Of a DNA stretch of 32,248 nt, positions 16,789 to 24,341 are shown one piece after another. Location: NCBI GenBank assembly GCA_910587275.1, contig CAJUMD010000032.1, forward strand, positions 1 through 32,248, read 5' to 3'. The notes beneath the pieces were generated by a model, which made no database searches, was not told the DNA's origin, and saw only the letters and a program-made list of their open reading frames with translations. Made by a program: the position numbers and the translations under genes. This stretch comes from an uncultured Kineothrix sp. (GTDB lineage: Bacteria; Bacillota; Clostridia; Lachnospirales; Lachnospiraceae). The first letter of the stretch is position 1; every line of letters starts with the position of its first letter.

Positions 16789-19182
16789 ATGGGAAACTCG
16801 AAACGCTTGTTCATCAGGTTCAGAAATTATATAACGGCAGTCATATGTTCCGCAGGCATCGCCGCCTGCATCGGTTTCCTGCTCTACCACACCGGAATTT
16901 ATTTACAGGGAAGCGCCATTTACGCACAGCTATACAAACTGGATGAAGTTATGGATTCCATGCAGCAGGGAACGCTGTTTCCACTGTATGCCAGGCATTG
17001 GTACAACGGTTATGAGATTTTCCGTTATTCCCCGCCTGCCGCTTACCTGTGCATCGGGATGATTTCCCGCATGTTCCGCACGGACATACATACCAGTATC
17101 TGTATTTTTTACGGCATTACGGCATTCGTGGCACAGATGGGGTTTTTCCTCTTTGGCATCCGACAGAAAAAAATGGCGGCGGCTTTTTTGACGGGAACCG
17201 CATTCTTTTTCCTGCCTTCCACGGTTTCCGCTGCGGTATTGCAGGGCAGTTTTGACATCGTTATGTGTATGGGTATGCTACCGGTGCTTTTGTTTTTCGT
17301 CTACGATTTTGTCCGATGGAAAAACAGGCTTGCCATGCTGCCGTTTTCCATATTATTCTGCCTGTTTACCTTGACCAATTATATTATGGCAATTGCGTTC
17401 GGTTTGGTGCTGTTACTTTCCCTGTTCCTGTATGCGCTTGCCGTGAAATCATGGAAATTTACTATGGCAGCAGCCGGTAATCTCCTGCTCCTTTATGCCG
17501 TAACGGGTTATTTCCTCTACCCGGCACTGTCGGGCGGACTGCTTACCAGAAGCTATTCCCTCCAGGGCAATTGGGAACTTCCTACCGGGATATCCTTTCT
17601 TGTCATCACCGTCCTGGGACTGCTTACCGCAAACAGGACACGCATGGCAGGTTTTCTGCTCACCATGACAGGGATACTGCTTTCCCTGCCTTTTGCGGAG
17701 CCGGTCATGAAACTGGTGCCGTCGGTGGTATTGCAGAAAACTTATTGGTACCTGCTCATCCTTACCGTCATACTGATGGTTACGCTGCTCTGCTGGGAAA
17801 GGCTGCGTTTTGTGTTTCTCCTTCTCATGCTGGGGGCGATGGTCGGGGAAAATGTGCCGGCAATGACCGCTCTGCGGGACGGGACTGCCGTACTGGAACA
17901 AGACCGTGAAATGGTGGAAGAATATCTTTTGGAAGAAGCGGCATCTTGCACGGACAACCGTTTGGCCTTAATGGACCAAACTACCCTTGGGGCTTTCCCT
18001 CACTGGTATTTCACCCGTCAGGGTATCGATACCATGTATGGCTGGGATTTTGAAAATGCCCTGACCGTATGGAATCAAATGTATTTAAACGAGGCATTTG
18101 CCGACGGTTTTTATGATTATATGTTTGACCGGCTGCTCTTATACGGCAATGACGTGGCGGTCGTCTTAAAAGAACTGCTGCCGGAGGAAGGCTCCTACAA
18201 TACCCTGTTAGCAGCGGCTTCCCGCAACGGATACACCGTCAGGACCGAAAATGACCATGCGGTGGTCTTTAAGGCGGAAGCGGTTACCGGCAGTTACGGC
18301 ATCCTCACGCGGTACAAAAATCTTGCCATCGGTGACAACGCATCTTACATCGCCTATATCTATCCGTCCTTCGGATATGGAAGAAGCAATTGTTTGGAGG
18401 ATTATACGGTGGAAGAACTGCAGCGCTATCACAAACTGTACCTTTCCGGCTTTACCTACCGCGAAAAGGAAAAAGCGGAAAACATGTTAAAGGAGCTTTC
18501 CAGGAAAGGCACCGAAATATACATTGACATGCAGCATATACCCGTAAATGCCCTGACGGGCAAAAACGAATTTATGGGAACTTACGCACAATATGTGCAG
18601 TTTACGGAAGACTTTCCCGTGCTGCAGAACGACAACGGCAACCAGTTTAAGCTGGACTTTAAAGCAGGAGGATACGGAGTATGGGATACGGTCTACGTTT
18701 CCGGCTGTGAGGAAGTCTTAAAGGAAACCGTATACGACAACAAAAGCCACCTGACCTATTTGGGAAGAAACAACGATCCAAACGTCACGTTTATGGGATT
18801 TAACCTGGTGTATTATTATCTGATTACGCATAACCAGGATTTATACCGCTTTATCAATGAAGCCATGGGGCTGTCCTCCGAAGACCTGCACCAGCCGGTC
18901 ATTGTCCCTGTCACCGTGGACAGGGAACCTTCGCAGATTACGGTACATACACAGGAAGACGGGGTAAACTGCAACATTGCCTGTGTGGATACGCTGCAGC
19001 CGGACCGGATTGTTTCCACACAGGAAAACCTGTGGGTGGTCAACCAGGGGGACACCGTATTCCGCATTGCGGGCACAGGGCGAACAGAAGGCATCATCCT
19101 AACGGTATTGGGCTGTATCGCCATGGGCATTCTTTGGATTTCCATATACGTCCTTTTGGATAAAGACGGGGAAACCAATTAA
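16789..19182 (+). CDS. PTPS_related large multi-pass membrane protein, putative GT-C-fold glycosyltransferase
   Basis: A 797-residue membrane protein. The first ~365 residues hold about ten to twelve membrane segments. A large extracytoplasmic region (about 370-770) follows, and a last segment ends the protein ('ILTVLGCIAMGILWISIYVL'). The N-terminal 'GTLFPLYARHWYNGYEIFRY' followed by 'SPPAAYL', after an acidic 'LDEVMDSM', is the layout of the Pfam family named 6-pyruvoyl-tetrahydropterin synthase related, membrane protein (PF10131), which resembles lipid-linked-sugar GT-C transferases. The name reflects association, not PTPS chemistry. The start has only a weak ribosome-binding site (ACCGGA). 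Co-location with an exosortase, a GT2 enzyme and a Ser/Thr-rich secreted protein suggests it glycosylates that protein outside the membrane. Transferase activity is inferred. Confidence 0.75.
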   Translation: MGNSKRLFIRFRNYITAVICSAGIAACIGFLLYHTGIYLQGSAIYAQLYKLDEVMDSMQQGTLFPLYARHWYNGYEIFRYSPPAAYLCIGMISRMFRTDIHTSICIFYGITAFVAQMGFFLFGIRQKKMAAAFLTGTAFFFLPSTVSAAVLQGSFDIVMCMGMLPVLLFFVYDFVRWKNRLAMLPFSILFCLFTLTNYIMAIAFGLVLLLSLFLYALAVKSWKFTMAAAGNLLLLYAVTGYFLYPALSGGLLTRSYSLQGNWELPTGISFLVITVLGLLTANRTRMAGFLLTMTGILLSLPFAEPVMKLVPSVVLQKTYWYLLILTVILMVTLLCWERLRFVFLLLMLGAMVGENVPAMTALRDGTAVLEQDREMVEEYLLEEAASCTDNRLALMDQTTLGAFPHWYFTRQGIDTMYGWDFENALTVWNQMYLNEAFADGFYDYMFDRLLLYGNDVAVVLKELLPEEGSYNTLLAAASRNGYTVRTENDHAVVFKAEAVTGSYGILTRYKNLAIGDNASYIAYIYPSFGYGRSNCLEDYTVEELQRYHKLYLSGFTYREKEKAENMLKELSRKGTEIYIDMQHIPVNALTGKNEFMGTYAQYVQFTEDFPVLQNDNGNQFKLDFKAGGYGVWDTVYVSGCEEVLKETVYDNKSHLTYLGRNNDPNVTFMGFNLVYYYLITHNQDLYRFINEAMGLSSEDLHQPVIVPVTVDREPSQITVHTQEDGVNCNIACVDTLQPDRIVSTQENLWVVNQGDTVFRIAGTGRTEGIILTVLGCIAMGILWISIYVLLDKDGETN

Positions 19183-19203
19183 TTTTTTCTATACATTAAA
19201 CAA

Positions 19204-19269
19204 CCTCACGGCAGTTGCCAGACAGCCGCGCTTGTGCGGATATATGGCTCGCTGCCCATGGGAATAAAA
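19204..19269 (+). repeat. 66-bp hairpin repeat, copy 1 (central 24 bp inverted relative to copy 2)
   Basis: Same length and flanks as 28280-28345. The left 17 bases match 14/17 and the right 25 match 22/25 in direct orientation. The middle 24 bases (19221-19244) match the reverse complement of the other copy 20/24, but only 14/24 directly. Arms GCCA (19217-19220) and TGGC (19245-19248) bound the inverted centre, which itself folds around CCGC..GCGG. It fills the gap between the PTPS_related gene and the secreted-protein gene and ends just before the latter's GGAGG. Confidence 0.7.
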
Positions 19270-19283
19270 CGGAGGAAAAGGGT

Positions 19284-21116
19284 ATGATTAGAAAGAGCAA
19301 AAAACAATTTCTTGTGCTGCTGATGTCCGCAACGCTGATTGGTTCCAATATCAGCCTTGCATACGCGACGGAAGCAACCGATGCAAAAGCTGCCGCTGCA
19401 GACACCGCAGCGCCGTCCGATTCCGGTACGGATACTTCCGGCACGGAAAATCCGGCTTCGGAATCCACCGGAAACAATTCCGCTTCGGAAAGCTCCGGCG
19501 CGCAGCAGACTCCTTCCACACCGGAGGCATCCGCACCGGAACCATCCGCACCGGATTCATCCGGCGTCACTGCGCCGGCGCCGTCCGCACCGTCCACCGA
19601 TGCGTCCGCTCCGTCCACGGAAAACAGTGCGCCAGACAACACGGTAAAGCCGGACACGGAACAAAGTACAGATACGAATAAGCCGGACGGCACGCCGGAT
19701 AACGGCACTGACAGCAGTACCGATAAAAACCAGGGCACAGGCCAAACGGATAAAACGGACACAAACAGTACCGGTACAGACAAAACCGACACCGACAAGA
19801 CGGAGACAGATAAACCGGATAAAACAGAAACGGACAAATCCGAAACAGAAAAACCCGGCAATGCCGGAAACACCACACAGACCGGTGAAACAAACACTGC
19901 CGGCAATGCCGCGGGAACCGGCACATTAACCACCCCGGACGGTCAGGACAAAGATTCCATGGACACGGACAGCGTAACGGACAAAACCCCGAACGCCGAA
20001 GTTTCCGGTACCGACGATACAGGAACAGTGCCCGGCGCGACACCGGAACCCCCCGTAAATCCAGGTACTGCGGGAACAGCCGCAGGAACCGGCACGGACG
20101 CTGCCGAAACGGAAGGGGATGTACTGCCGGACGATGCTGCCGCAGCGGAAGGAACCACGGAAGGCTCTTTTACCAATAAAAACGGGGAAGAAATCAATCC
20201 TTCCACCCTGGTCGGCGTGGATTATACAACGATTGCGGACGGCTACGACGGCGAAACCAATGTCATCAAACAGTATGCCGTATCCGATTCCCAGGAAGCA
20301 AACACCATCATGGACAGCTATTTGGACGAAAACGGCAACCTGATTATGATTATCAGCCAGGGCAGCCAGCCTGCAGAAGCCACGGCGGAAGAAGACAAAG
20401 GGCTTAGCAGCGTCTTCGGTACCAATTCCGCGCCTTCCATCGACGGAAACTTCACGGGATGGGACGATATCCCCTCCTCCTATGAATATAACTGGGACAA
20501 TTCCGCCAACTGCTGGCAGTATGGCAACTGGGTCACGGACCCGGTCACGGGCGAACAGGTATGCTACAAGACGGAAGAAGGAACCTACGACAGCAATGTG
20601 CGTCACGAAATGCAGTTATATACCGACAATGAAAATGTTTACCTGAAAATTAAGTATGCCACGATTTACGGCTCCCATGCCAACGGAGAGGATTTTAACT
20701 TTTATGTGGACGGGGTAGGCACCAAATACCAGATTACATGGGCGGACGGTACCCCGATTACCGGAACGAGCACAGCGGCAGGAACTTATGTGGTGGATGT
20801 CAGGAACGGGGATTCCGCTTCCTCTTATGGTATTGTGGACGGCGCCAGCGCCTATTACCACGTGACGGACAACGGCATCAACAACGAGCTGGAATTAAAA
20901 ATTCCCCTGTCCGCCCTGCAGGCACAGAACGGTTCCGTGAATTTGGATAATTTCAGCATGATTCAGTTTTTCACGCCGAACCTGATGTACAATAAGATTT
21001 CGGCTGCAGGTTCCCCTACGGGAGCAGAGCCTTTTGCGGCTGCGGCATTTCTGTTCATACCTGCCAGCTATGTCTGGCTGAAAAAGAAAAACGAAAGAGA
21101 AGGGGCGTTTGCATGA
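19284..21116 (+). CDS. Secreted Ser/Thr/Pro-rich protein with exosortase-type C-terminal sorting tail (Firmicu-CTERM-like)
   Basis: A 610-residue protein. Residues 1-28 are a signal peptide ('LVLLMSATLIGSNISLAYA', cleavage after Ala28). Residues 29 to ~292 are low complexity, rich in Ser, Thr, Pro, Asp and Gly, with a Lys-Thr-Asp repeat near 154-191 ('DKTDTDKTETDKPDKTETDK'). About 300-365 is a small unassigned domain. About 380-575 starts 'APSIDGNFTGWDDIP' and looks like a CBM9/DOMON-type beta-sandwich. The end is 'SPTGAEP', a hydrophobic span and 'KKKNEREG': the motif, membrane segment and basic tail layout of exosortase substrates. The ATG at 19284 has GGAGG eight bases upstream. The stop overlaps the PTPS-like start by four bases, tying it to XrtG as the likely substrate. 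Glycosylation of the low-complexity region is inferred. Confidence 0.8.
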   Translation: MIRKSKKQFLVLLMSATLIGSNISLAYATEATDAKAAAADTAAPSDSGTDTSGTENPASESTGNNSASESSGAQQTPSTPEASAPEPSAPDSSGVTAPAPSAPSTDASAPSTENSAPDNTVKPDTEQSTDTNKPDGTPDNGTDSSTDKNQGTGQTDKTDTNSTGTDKTDTDKTETDKPDKTETDKSETEKPGNAGNTTQTGETNTAGNAAGTGTLTTPDGQDKDSMDTDSVTDKTPNAEVSGTDDTGTVPGATPEPPVNPGTAGTAAGTGTDAAETEGDVLPDDAAAAEGTTEGSFTNKNGEEINPSTLVGVDYTTIADGYDGETNVIKQYAVSDSQEANTIMDSYLDENGNLIMIISQGSQPAEATAEEDKGLSSVFGTNSAPSIDGNFTGWDDIPSSYEYNWDNSANCWQYGNWVTDPVTGEQVCYKTEEGTYDSNVRHEMQLYTDNENVYLKIKYATIYGSHANGEDFNFYVDGVGTKYQITWADGTPITGTSTAAGTYVVDVRNGDSASSYGIVDGASAYYHVTDNGINNELELKIPLSALQAQNGSVNLDNFSMIQFFTPNLMYNKISAAGSPTGAEPFAAAAFLFIPASYVWLKKKNEREGAFA

Positions 21117-21583
21117 CGGAAAGACATGAGGCTTACTTATATCATGTAACCTTTAATGCCATGCACAATCTGGATATCAATGACCCCAGGAAAATGCATG
21201 CCCATACATTCCGTGTGGGCATGTATGTGGTTGACAGGAAAAGGGACCATCCGGTTTTCCAAAACATTGAGAAAGGCATCCGGAACTACTTTGACCGCTA
21301 TCAGGGTATCCGACTGAACGAACTCCCCACCTTCCGGGACATAGTACCCACTTTGGAAAACATCGGGGATATCTTTTATCATGAGTTAAAACCGCTGTTT
21401 GCGGAAAACGGGATGCAGCTTCTTTCCCTGGAAATCGGTGACAGCCCCATATCCGTTTACTGCATCGGGGAGCGCCTGCTGCTTGGGGATATCTCCAGTA
21501 TGACACAGGAAGGCGCCGTGGAGGGATACTGCCAGAGAGTGCGCAGCAGATATGAAAAAGTATTGGCGGGGGAAAACAAATGA
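21113..21583 (+). CDS. PTPS/QueD-like protein 1, XrtG-associated, catalytic cysteine missing
   Basis: A 156-residue protein of the 6-pyruvoyl-tetrahydropterin/6-carboxytetrahydropterin synthase fold. The three zinc-binding histidines are present: His18 in 'FNAMHNL' and His29/His31 in 'MHAHTF', matching the H-x(n)-HGH pattern of QueD. The 'VPTLENIGDIF' helix matches the family's 'PTxEN' motif. The cysteine normally just before HGH is absent ('INDPRKMHAHTF'), so normal synthase chemistry is unlikely. It overlaps the secreted-protein gene and the XrtG gene by four bases each. A PTPS-related protein is a known companion of Gram-positive exosortases (TIGR03112, from memory). Its role there is unknown; it may bind a pterin-like or other ligand, or act as a cytoplasmic partner. 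Confidence 0.85.
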   Translation: MTERHEAYLYHVTFNAMHNLDINDPRKMHAHTFRVGMYVVDRKRDHPVFQNIEKGIRNYFDRYQGIRLNELPTFRDIVPTLENIGDIFYHELKPLFAENGMQLLSLEIGDSPISVYCIGERLLLGDISSMTQEGAVEGYCQRVRSRYEKVLAGENK

Positions 21584-22200
21584 ACAATCCGAGTTTTGCG
21601 CTGGTTTTGGCGTTAACCATACCGTTTGCCGTTTGGATTTACATTCTGACGGTTTTTAAGAGAAGAAAGCTGGAATTTTATTATTTTCTTTTAGGCAGCA
21701 TCGGCACTTTTTTATTTGCCTTCGCACTGTTAAAAGGCATCATGACGGAAATACTGACTACCATGACCTGTTTCCTGACCGGTCTTTTGGGAAATGCTCT
21801 CGGAATCTTTAAGGCATACACCACCCATTCCATACTTTTTGTGGAAAATGCGGACGGGCCCATATCCCTTTATGTGGATTTCGAGTGCGGCGGCGTCATA
21901 GAAATACTGGTATTTATTTCGCTGATTTTCTTTTTCGCCGTTTATAATTTAAAAGAAAAGATTTGTATTTCACTGGTAGGTATCGTGTGGATTATTGCCG
22001 CCAACATCATACGGCTCTTTTCCATCTGCCTGATTATTAACCAGTTTGGGAACGAATCCTATTATGTGGCACATACCATCGTCGGAAGGCTGATTTTCTA
22101 CGCACTTTCGATTATCCTTTATTTTTACGTGTTTACAAGGGCACAGATACGCAGACAGCGGGTAGGAGAATTTGGCTATGATAGCGAGACTGGCAAATGA
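21580..22200 (+). CDS. xrtG: Exosortase family protein XrtG
   Basis: A 206-residue membrane protein with about six to seven hydrophobic segments. The exosortase triad is in order: Cys103 in 'YVDFECGGVIEI', Arg145 in 'AANIIRLFSI' and His165 in 'YYVAHTIVGRLIFY'. Length and motif spacing fit the Gram-positive type G exosortase (TIGR03110, from memory). Such enzymes are predicted transpeptidases that cut a C-terminal motif on the outer face of the membrane and transfer the protein to an acceptor; the acceptor for type G is not known. It lies between the PTPS-like gene (four-base overlap) and the GT2 gene (23-base overlap). The secreted protein at 19284-21116 is the obvious substrate. Confidence 0.92.
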   Translation: MNNPSFALVLALTIPFAVWIYILTVFKRRKLEFYYFLLGSIGTFLFAFALLKGIMTEILTTMTCFLTGLLGNALGIFKAYTTHSILFVENADGPISLYVDFECGGVIEILVFISLIFFFAVYNLKEKICISLVGIVWIIAANIIRLFSICLIINQFGNESYYVAHTIVGRLIFYALSIILYFYVFTRAQIRRQRVGEFGYDSETGK

Positions 22201-23569
22201 GTTTTTTTTCTGGGCAGCATGGATTATCATCCCTCTTTTAATAGAAATCATACCGGCCGTGGGCAATTTTTTCATTCTGCTGTTTAAACGCATACGGACG
22301 GCGGACGATATCCGGCTGGACTTCCTCCCGAACATCACACTGATGATTCCGGTATACAATTCCAGCCAGACACTGTACCACTGCATCAAATCCATCCATG
22401 AATCCACATACCCCGACCATTTAATCGAAATCATGCTGGTGGATAACGGTTCCAAAGATAACAGCTTTGACATTTTCCAAAAAGCACAAATGGAGTTTCC
22501 CACCCTGGCAATGTGGTGGATGCATTCCAAACAGGGCAAATCCAAGGCATTAAATAAAGCAATTTTTAACAGTACCGGCAAATACGTCATCAACATAGAC
22601 AGCGACGGCGTGCTGGATACCCATGCGCTGATGAACATTGTACGGCAGTTTGAAACCTATCCCGACATAGACTGCATGACGGGCGTCATTCTGATCGAGC
22701 CCGCCCTTATCGACCAGACCAAAGGTTTCTTCCTAAAACAGTTCCGAAAGCTGGAATTTATGGAATATGCGCAGGCTTTCCTTGCAGGCAGGAACTTTGA
22801 ATCCCAGTTTAACAGCATATACACCCTGTCGGGTGCGTTTTCCTCCTTCCGTAAATCGGTATTGTTAAAAACATTCTTGTACAATACCAATACAATATGC
22901 GAGGATAGCCACCTGACGTTCCAAATCCGTTCCATCCTGAAACGGAAAGTACACCTGTGCAACGATGCCATCTTCATGGTGGACCCCATCGACAACGTGA
23001 ACAAATTTTACACGCAGCGCCAAAGATGGCAGATTGGGGAGTTGGAAGTATCCCATATGTTCTTAAAAGACAAGCTCCGCAGACCGTTAACCGGTTATTT
23101 CAGCAACTATGTGATTCGCCTGCTGATGACCGACCATACCTTTGCCTTTCCGCGGATGATATGGTATTTCGTCCTAATCGCCCTGGGATGCATGAACTAT
23201 AACTTCCACAATGTGGTGGTGGCATGTTTCCTGATTTACCTGCTTTACGTGTTCAGTTCCTTCCTGTATTATCTGAACATTATCTCGTTTTTAAGGGGAT
23301 ACCCTTCCATTCGGCGTTATTATGCACGGAAGCTGCTTTATATTTTTGCCATGCCTATATTTAACCTGTTTGCGTTTTTCGTAAGGTTCGCGGGCATTAT
23401 CAATTCCATCAAGCGCAAGAGCAGTTGGAAGACTTTAACCTTTACGGAAGAATTCGGGCTGGCGGCAAAAACTGTCCGGGATGACTTCTTCCTCATTCCG
23501 AAATGCAGGCGTTTTCTGTTAAAAATATTGGAAAAGCAGGAAAAACAAGCGAAACCGCAAAAACTATAA
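22178..23569 (+). CDS. XrtG-associated family 2 glycosyltransferase
   Basis: A 463-residue membrane glycosyltransferase. A membrane segment at about 8-30 precedes the GT-A domain: 'LMIPVYNSSQTLYHCIKSIH', 'IMLVDNGSKDNS', the metal-binding DxD-type 'NIDSDG' (Asp141-Asp143), 'CEDSHLTFQIR' (catalytic Glu-Asp) and 'TQRQRWQIGELEV' (QxxRW, 280-284). The last ~150 residues hold several membrane segments. This is the layout of processive GT2 enzymes such as hyaluronan or cellulose synthases. It corresponds to the XrtG-associated glycosyltransferase family (TIGR03111, from memory). The ATG at 22178 has AGGAG nine bases upstream; an earlier TTG is too close to it. It may make a polymer or lipid-linked sugar used in anchoring or modifying the XrtG substrate. 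Confidence 0.92.
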   Translation: MIARLANEFFFWAAWIIIPLLIEIIPAVGNFFILLFKRIRTADDIRLDFLPNITLMIPVYNSSQTLYHCIKSIHESTYPDHLIEIMLVDNGSKDNSFDIFQKAQMEFPTLAMWWMHSKQGKSKALNKAIFNSTGKYVINIDSDGVLDTHALMNIVRQFETYPDIDCMTGVILIEPALIDQTKGFFLKQFRKLEFMEYAQAFLAGRNFESQFNSIYTLSGAFSSFRKSVLLKTFLYNTNTICEDSHLTFQIRSILKRKVHLCNDAIFMVDPIDNVNKFYTQRQRWQIGELEVSHMFLKDKLRRPLTGYFSNYVIRLLMTDHTFAFPRMIWYFVLIALGCMNYNFHNVVVACFLIYLLYVFSSFLYYLNIISFLRGYPSIRRYYARKLLYIFAMPIFNLFAFFVRFAGIINSIKRKSSWKTLTFTEEFGLAAKTVRDDFFLIPKCRRFLLKILEKQEKQAKPQKL

Positions 23570-23599
23570 ACACCGGAAACAAAAAGCAGGAGAACCAAA

Positions 23600-24064
23600 A
23601 TGGCACAGACATACCGACAATATAAATTTAAATTTTACCTGAATATGAATCACTATATCATCATAAACGGCGTACCGGGGGAGGTGCATCCCCATACGTG
23701 GGAAATCATCATCAGCGTTATCTCCGACCAAAACGAAATGACCCCCTTTGCCAGCATCGAACGGAAAATGGACCAAATCATGGAACAGTACCAGGATAAA
23801 CTGCTGAATGAGTGTAAGCCCTTTGATACCGTCGTACCCACGGTGGAAAATGCGGCAAACTATTTCTTCACCTTCATTCAGGACAGCATCATCCATGAAG
23901 GCTGGATTCTCATGATGCTTGAGTTAAGCGAAACGCCTACCCGTTCCTATATTATCAACGCACTGTTAAATGAAGACAGTATATGGGACGAATGGTACGA
24001 AAGTCTCTCCAAGCGCAACGGGGAGAGGCAGGATGGGGAAAACGACGATTACGACTATGAATGA
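23600..24064 (+). CDS. PTPS/QueD-like protein 2, XrtG-associated, catalytic cysteine missing
   Basis: A 154-residue paralogue of the protein at 21113-21583, clearly divergent. It keeps zinc-type histidines (His18 in 'LNMNHYII', His30/His32 in 'VHPHTWEI') and the 'VPTVENAANYF' helix, and lacks the catalytic cysteine. The C-terminus is highly acidic ('ENDDYDYE'). AGGAG lies eight bases before the ATG at 23600, 30 bases after the glycosyltransferase. It is the last gene of the run. No terminator is visible after it, and its end overlaps the antisense remnant at 24056-24332. Two different PTPS-like proteins in one locus suggest a hetero-oligomer or separate binding roles; this is speculation. Confidence 0.82.
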   Translation: MAQTYRQYKFKFYLNMNHYIIINGVPGEVHPHTWEIIISVISDQNEMTPFASIERKMDQIMEQYQDKLLNECKPFDTVVPTVENAANYFFTFIQDSIIHEGWILMMLELSETPTRSYIINALLNEDSIWDEWYESLSKRNGERQDGENDDYDYE

Positions 24065-24173
24065 TTCGTCTTCTCCCCTTCCAGCACGATTTCCATTCCA
24101 CTGCGATACGCCTTTTGCATCACCCGGTTCACCGCATTCAACAGGATGGAAGGCAGCGGCTGCTTCACCCTGC
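24056..24173 (-). other. Unassigned coding-like remnant
   Basis: In one minus-strand frame about 35 codons stay open to a TAG at 24056-24058, reading 'LPSILLNAVNRVMQKAYRSG' and ending 'EIVLEGEKTNHS'. The codon pattern looks protein-like, but no start exists and I do not recognise the family. It directly follows the flavodoxin fragment in a different frame, so it may be the 3' end of another gene joined by deletion. It overlaps the end of the PTPS-like gene by nine bases. Confidence 0.3.
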
Positions 24174-24332
24174 TCACCTCCCTTTGCAGCCATGGATATC
24201 CATACCGTCAAGGAAAAATTCCGTAACTGTATTTCCTGCTTCTTTTGCGCCTTTCGTAAATTATGCTGTCAAAGCCGCAGTATTCCCCGCTTTTTTGGGA
24301 CTTCCATTCAGAATCACAATCTTCTTACTCAT
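24174..24332 (-). pseudogene. Flavodoxin-family oxidoreductase, N-terminal remnant with internal stop
   Basis: A strong ribosome-binding site (GGAGGG) precedes an ATG at 24332. The frame starts 'MSKKIVILNGSPKKAGNTAA', the FMN-phosphate loop of NADPH-dependent FMN reductase/flavodoxin-like proteins, but hits TAA after 23 codons (24263-24261). Past the stop the frame continues recognisably ('FTKGAKEAGNTVTEFFLDGM' then 'DIHGCKG') to a TGA at 24176-24174, where the homology ends. An intact member would be about 180-200 residues. It lies ten bases after the reductase at 24342-24776, so it was the second gene of a small operon. Clearly broken. Confidence 0.8.
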
Positions 24333-24341
24333 ATTCCCTCC

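Noticed and set aside
19196..20606. Long minus-strand open frames of Val/Ser/Gly-rich or Arg/Cys-rich sequence
   Set aside because: They are shadows of the repetitive low-complexity coding region of the XrtG client protein.
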